DNA of 11,178 nt from Theristus sp. LFF4_11 (lineage: Eukaryota; Nematoda; Chromadorea; Monhysterida; Xyalidae): assembly GCA_030248135.1 (NCBI GenBank), contig JASANC010004564.1, forward strand, positions 5,001 through 16,178, given 5' to 3'. Position numbers and translations under genes: made by a program. Below the pieces are notes generated by a model that worked only from the letters and a program-made list of their open reading frames with translations, made no database searches and was not told the DNA's origin. Below are positions 8,710 through 11,178 of the stretch, in pieces; position 1 is the stretch's first letter; the number at the start of each line of letters is the position of its first letter.

Positions 8710-9068
8710 TGCTGCAAGATCACATTCAACGCATAATTGTTCCAGAGCTGAGGGTTTGGGGGCCGATATAGATAGTTGGAGCAAATTTTCCAGATAGATA
8801 GCTGCAATTTGGGGAGGGGCGCGGGGCGGGGGGGCGTGTGGGGTGTGAAAAATTATTCGACTCTTTTAGTTATCTAAAAACGAGTTTTGGCCATCAAAAT
8901 TGTACTTTCACCTGAAAATGCGTTTAAGACACTTTTTACAGAAAGTGAACTTATGATTTTTTGCCTGGTTTTGTGTGGACTTTGTTTTTGGCATTGTTTG
9001 ACATTTTCTACTTTCAGGTCAAAGATCGACGAGCAAAGTCCAGATACCATTGATTGAGCTGTCGTTCG
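8710..9068. other. 5' flank of POLR1F
   Basis: Presumed promoter side of POLR1F. It holds short GATA-type repeats around 8766-8801 (GATATAGATAG, CAGATAGATAG), the G-rich tract at 8811-8843, and beyond that a 115-codon minus frame (8874-9221) that overlaps a diverged non-coding repeat and is not regarded as a gene. Confidence 0.4.
8811..8843 (+). promoter_or_regulatory. G-quadruplex-type G-rich tract upstream of POLR1F
   Basis: Plus-strand runs of 4, 4, 4, 7 and 4 G are separated by loops of one to six bases, which satisfies the usual quadruplex pattern. The tract lies about 100 bp upstream of the POLR1F start codon, with the G-rich strand being the template strand of that gene. The surrounding sequence is AT-rich, so the tract stands out. 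A regulatory role is inference. Confidence 0.5.
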
Positions 9069-9179
9069 TCGAAATCGGTTGAGCACAGTGCCGGTAGAGT
9101 TGCGTGACAGGTTGGTGCACAAGACAAACACGGTGAAACGCGCAGACTGCCAACAGAACACGTCGCCTAGCTCACGATT
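9069..9179 (-). repeat. Diverged inverted repeat, copy A
   Basis: The minus strand from 9179 to 9069 aligns without gaps to the plus strand 9696-9806: 86 of 111 positions match. Differences fall about equally on the three codon positions of the shared open frame, so this is decayed non-coding repeat rather than a conserved exon. Many differences are CpG transitions. Confidence 0.75.
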
Positions 9180-9260
9180 CCCCAAGCCAATTTTGATAAT
9201 CCATAAAAAATTATCAAACAAAAGTGAGTCTTAAAGGCTGTGTCCACAATCATTTTTATT

Positions 9261-9340
9261 ATTTGGCCGTGTTCCAAATCCACTGAACCCAGAAAACGCT
9301 ATTTGGCCGTGTTCCAAATCCACTGAACCAGGAAAAAACA
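9261..9340. repeat. Tandem duplication, two units of 40 bp
   Basis: Two adjacent 40-bp units (9261-9300 and 9301-9340) begin ATTTGGCCGTGTTCC. The first 29 bases are identical and only the last 11 differ. The unit ends are A-rich. The duplication appears recent. Confidence 0.9.
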
Positions 9341-9478
9341 TTTTTGTTGCGTAAAAGTGAAACTCGAGCAATGAACAAACGAAAACAACACAATTTATCA
9401 CAAGAAATGATACGAATGTTGCTTGATGCAATTGTAAAATCGAAATAGAATCAGCGGAACCGACTTGCTAAATGCTCG

Positions 9479-9567
9479 TGCGGTCTTTTGGCACGTGCGG
9501 TACTTTTGTTCCACACCAATCTGCGGTATTTTGGTCTTGCGGTCTTTTGGCACGTGCGGTCTTTTGT
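9479..9567. repeat. 59-bp-spaced direct repeat with CACGTG cores
   Basis: The same 23-nt string occurs at 9479-9501 and 9538-9560. It starts TGCGGTCTTTTGG, contains the palindrome GCACGTGC and ends GCGGT. Both copies are followed by a near-identical CTTTTG. A shortened relative (TGCGGTATTTTGG) lies between them at 9522-9534, so the unit is internally repetitive. Confidence 0.85.
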
Positions 9568-9695
9568 CTATGATTCAATTTATGGTGGTGTGTGATTTCA
9601 GAAAACCGCCGAAACAAACTACAAACGACACATCATCATCTTCCGGATGCTCTGCTGAGTTGATTGAGCCATCGATCGTAGAAAGCGGCCGAGTG

Positions 9696-9806
9696 AATCG
9701 TGATCTAGTCCACGTTATGTGTTGGCAATATGTGCATTTCACGTCATGTATCTTGTGCGCCGACCTGTCACGCGACTCTGCCGGCGCTGTGCTCGACCGA
9801 TGCCAA
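9696..9806 (+). repeat. Diverged inverted repeat, copy B
   Basis: Partner of the copy at 9069-9179 in opposite orientation, 77% identical over 111 nt, with about 516 bp between the copies. It overlaps the 3' end of the proposed last exon of the coiled-coil gene, so that gene's C-terminal tail may be repeat-derived. Confidence 0.75.
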
Positions 9807-11076
9807 AAATCACAAAAAATCGTGATCTCAGCGCCAACAGCGACGCATTCAGTTGCTCCTGCTCGGACTCGAGCCGTTGCAAACGTTCAATCTCCGGGGA
9901 GATTTCAGCTGCGTATCTGAGAAGCACATGTTGCAGTGCAATGCAGGCCAGATTGAAATAATTTTCAGAACCCGCAAATGCAATTGAAACATGGAAACAT
10001 GGATGATCGATTGTCAAACTTTGCTTGACCGTCAGTACTCATTTGTTTGTTTGTTGACAGATTTTTTGCGAAACCTGACACTCTGACGCTCAGTGGCATC
10101 TCCTTTTTCCAAACTAAAATCAGCGGTCTAGCCCGATTGGCTCGCTCGACCCCGGCATTGCTTGTTCCGCAATTCTGTAAGACTTTTTTAGTTTATTTGC
10201 AGAAACTAAAATTTTAGCTTCACAAAAAAAACTGACTGATGAATCAAAATGAACCCAAACAAAAAAGTTCACCTTGAGGAAAGACTGGCAGCTCTAATGG
10301 GCGCCCACGGTTCATCGTGTCTGTCGTTTGTCATTGGCAAGCTTTCAACATCGTCGTCCGTGTCCGAACGACCGTCGAAATAATTAGTCACTGAGGCATG
10401 CGGTCGATCCGGTACCGGTCGATCCGGTACGGTCGATCCGGTACCGGTCGATCCGGTACCTGGCAATTTTCAACTGTTTTAGCATTCAATTCAATTTGTT
10501 TCTGATTTGTTTTCCATTTTTCTTCGTTTCTCTCATTTTATCTGATGCCAGAAACATTTTACCGCAGGTTTTTTCGCGGGAAATATGAAAATAAAAACAA
10601 CAGACATTTTTCCTCAACTCCAAAAGAGAACCGAATCAGTCTTCATATTTTTATTTTGTTCTCCTTTTCTTGCTGAGCTGATAATTTTGCAAATTTTCAC
10701 CGTCTTGGAGCTTTATTCTTCTGGAAAATAGTTCAGAAAATTAAAAAAAACATATGGTACACTTGGTTTGCTTTTTTCAGAATCAGATTGATTACCAAAA
10801 CCAACCAAGTGTCGCAAGTCGTCGTCGTCTCCTATCGTATCATCAACAATCGTATCAACAATCAACCAAAGAAAAATCGAAAACATAACGAATTGAACGC
10901 TAAAAACCCGTAAAACAGCTGAAAATTTCAATTGGTACCGGATCGACCGGTACCGGATCGACCGTACCGGATCGACCGGTACCGGATCGACCTACAGCCG
11001 TCACTGAAGAGGCATCGCCGCCGTCCCCTTCCTCGCTGATGCCGCCGTCCCCACTGATTGCAATGTCTTCCATCAT
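9739..11076 (-). CDS. Small acidic protein with C-terminal coiled coil, gene interrupted by a terminal-repeat intron
   Basis: Not recognised. Proposed exons 11076-10992, 10390-10273 and 9916-9739 (phases 1 and 2) give 126 aa. Exon 1 starts MMEDIAISGDGG and is acidic. Exon 2 continues NYFDGRSDTDDDVESLPM and ends at a good donor (TCAAG|GTGAAC). Exon 3 (after TGCTTCTCAG) gives AAEISPEIERLQRLESEQEQ and more, a convincing short coiled coil about residues 70-95. Intron 1 (10991-10391) coincides almost exactly with an element bounded by 59-bp inverted repeats. An alternative last exon, 10174-10120 after TCTTACAG, is in phase and ends the protein with PIGLDR. The final residues of exon 3 overlap a decayed repeat, so the true 3' end is uncertain. 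A TTTTTCAAAAAACAG just upstream of the ATG (ending 11121) could be a cis or trans splice acceptor. The exon 1-2 frame is the best supported part. Confidence 0.45.
10402..10460 (+). repeat. Terminal array, left arm: four tandem 15-mers
   Basis: Four head-to-tail copies of GGTCGATCCGGTACC; the second copy lacks its last C (14 nt), giving 59 nt. The same deletion is present in the right arm. Each junction creates the palindrome CCGGTACCGG. Confidence 0.95.
10461..10933. other. Interior of the inverted-repeat element, non-coding
   Basis: AT-rich interior. Next to each array the arms stay recognisably related (shared AATTTTCA, CTGTTTTA, TTCAATTC and ATTTTTCTT blocks in inverted orientation). The centre shows no relation between the arms. 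A 72-codon minus frame at 10713-10931 has no support as a gene. Confidence 0.55.
10934..10992 (-). repeat. Terminal array, right arm: four tandem 15-mers (inverted)
   Basis: Exact reverse complement of the left arm, including the same 14-nt variant unit. Read on the minus strand it begins G|GTCGAT, supplying the GT of the proposed 5' splice site of intron 1 of the coiled-coil gene. Confidence 0.95.
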
Positions 11077-11178
11077 TTTTGCACCATTGTTCGATTCGCT
11101 AGTCGCTGCGTTCACGTTCGCTGTTTTTTGAAAAACTTTTTTTGAAATTCAAAACAAAAATGCAACCCGCCATTTTTT

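Larger units (their letters stand above)
9180..9695. other. Repeat-bearing spacer without recognised genes
   Basis: Between the two copies of the diverged inverted repeat. It contains the 40-bp tandem duplication (9261-9340) and the 59-bp-period repeat (9479-9567). Open frames on either strand here have no splice or family support. Confidence 0.5.
10387..11015. mobile_element. Element with perfect 59-bp terminal inverted repeats and a flanking 13-nt direct repeat
   Basis: The inverted repeats 10402-10460 and 10934-10992 are identical over 59 nt with 473 bp between them. Outside them, 10387-10399 (GTCACTGAGGCAT) recurs in direct orientation at 11000-11015 with a 3-nt insertion, 2 and 7 bp from the repeat ends, as an imperfect target-site duplication would. 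The interior has no transposase-sized frame, so the element would be non-autonomous. Similarity between the arms continues inward for about 80-100 bp but with indels. Removing the segment at the direct repeat leaves one continuous coding frame. Confidence 0.7.

Noticed and set aside
9465..9920. 151-codon plus-strand open frame sharing a CWQ...FT...LC peptide with a minus frame at 8874-9221
   Set aside because: The shared peptide comes from the inverted 111-nt repeat. Substitutions are spread evenly over codon positions, so neither frame is under coding selection.
1..11178. tRNA, rRNA, CRISPR, viral or plasmid features
   Set aside because: Scanned by eye on both strands: no tRNA-like B box in a cloverleaf context, no rRNA core sequence, no regularly spaced repeats with variable spacers, and no viral polymerase, integrase or capsid-like frames.

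Overview
This is a eukaryotic, animal-type genomic window with no bacterial, organellar or CRISPR features. Its genes are split by short GT-AG introns (60 to about 600 bp). Most coding is on the minus strand. The best clue to the organism is at the left edge: a secreted protein made of repeated fibronectin-I-like Cys modules of the kind seen in nematode MIG-18-like proteins. Together with the compact introns this suggests a nematode. A pair of diverged repeats shows a CpG-decay pattern, which would fit one of the nematode lineages that keep CpG methylation (for example clade I). That last step is inference.

Layout, left to right. Positions 1-2044 (minus) hold most of a secreted multi-module protein gene: eight exons, all joined in phase 1, with the 3' end outside the window. 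One of its introns contains a microRNA-precursor-like hairpin. Positions 2283-2657 (plus) hold a small two-exon gene of unknown function with a clear 3' end. A 29-bp inverted repeat covers its splice donor and a site just downstream. Positions 2995-3144 (plus) and 3317-4017 (minus) hold two weakly supported candidates, a 49-residue ORF and a four-exon two-helix membrane protein. Positions 4667-5238 (minus) encode a 108-residue type I membrane protein with a Cys-rich ectodomain and a cluster of Cys beside the membrane helix.

The two most secure identifications come next, both minus strand. Positions 5633-6562 encode an RWDD4-type RWD-domain protein in two exons (189 aa). Positions 7259-8709 encode the RNA polymerase I subunit RPA43 (POLR1F) in four exons (353 aa). 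A G-quadruplex-type G-rich tract lies just upstream of POLR1F.

Positions 8850-11178 are rich in repeats: two diverged inverted copies of a 111-nt sequence, a 40-bp tandem duplication, a 59-bp-period repeat with CACGTG cores, and a striking 601-bp segment. That segment is bounded by perfect 59-bp inverted repeats, themselves tandem 15-mers, and is flanked by a 13-nt direct repeat. It sits inside a small acidic, coiled-coil gene (9739-11076, minus) and fits as an intron whose 5' splice site lies in the terminal repeat. It looks like a recent transposon-derived intron (introner-like), and is the most interesting feature here.

The minus-strand genes are hundreds of bases apart and two have their own poly(A) signals, so they look independent rather than a tight operon. 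I see no shared pathway, beyond POLR1F acting in rRNA transcription. Exon boundaries were derived by eye from splice motifs and reading-frame continuity.
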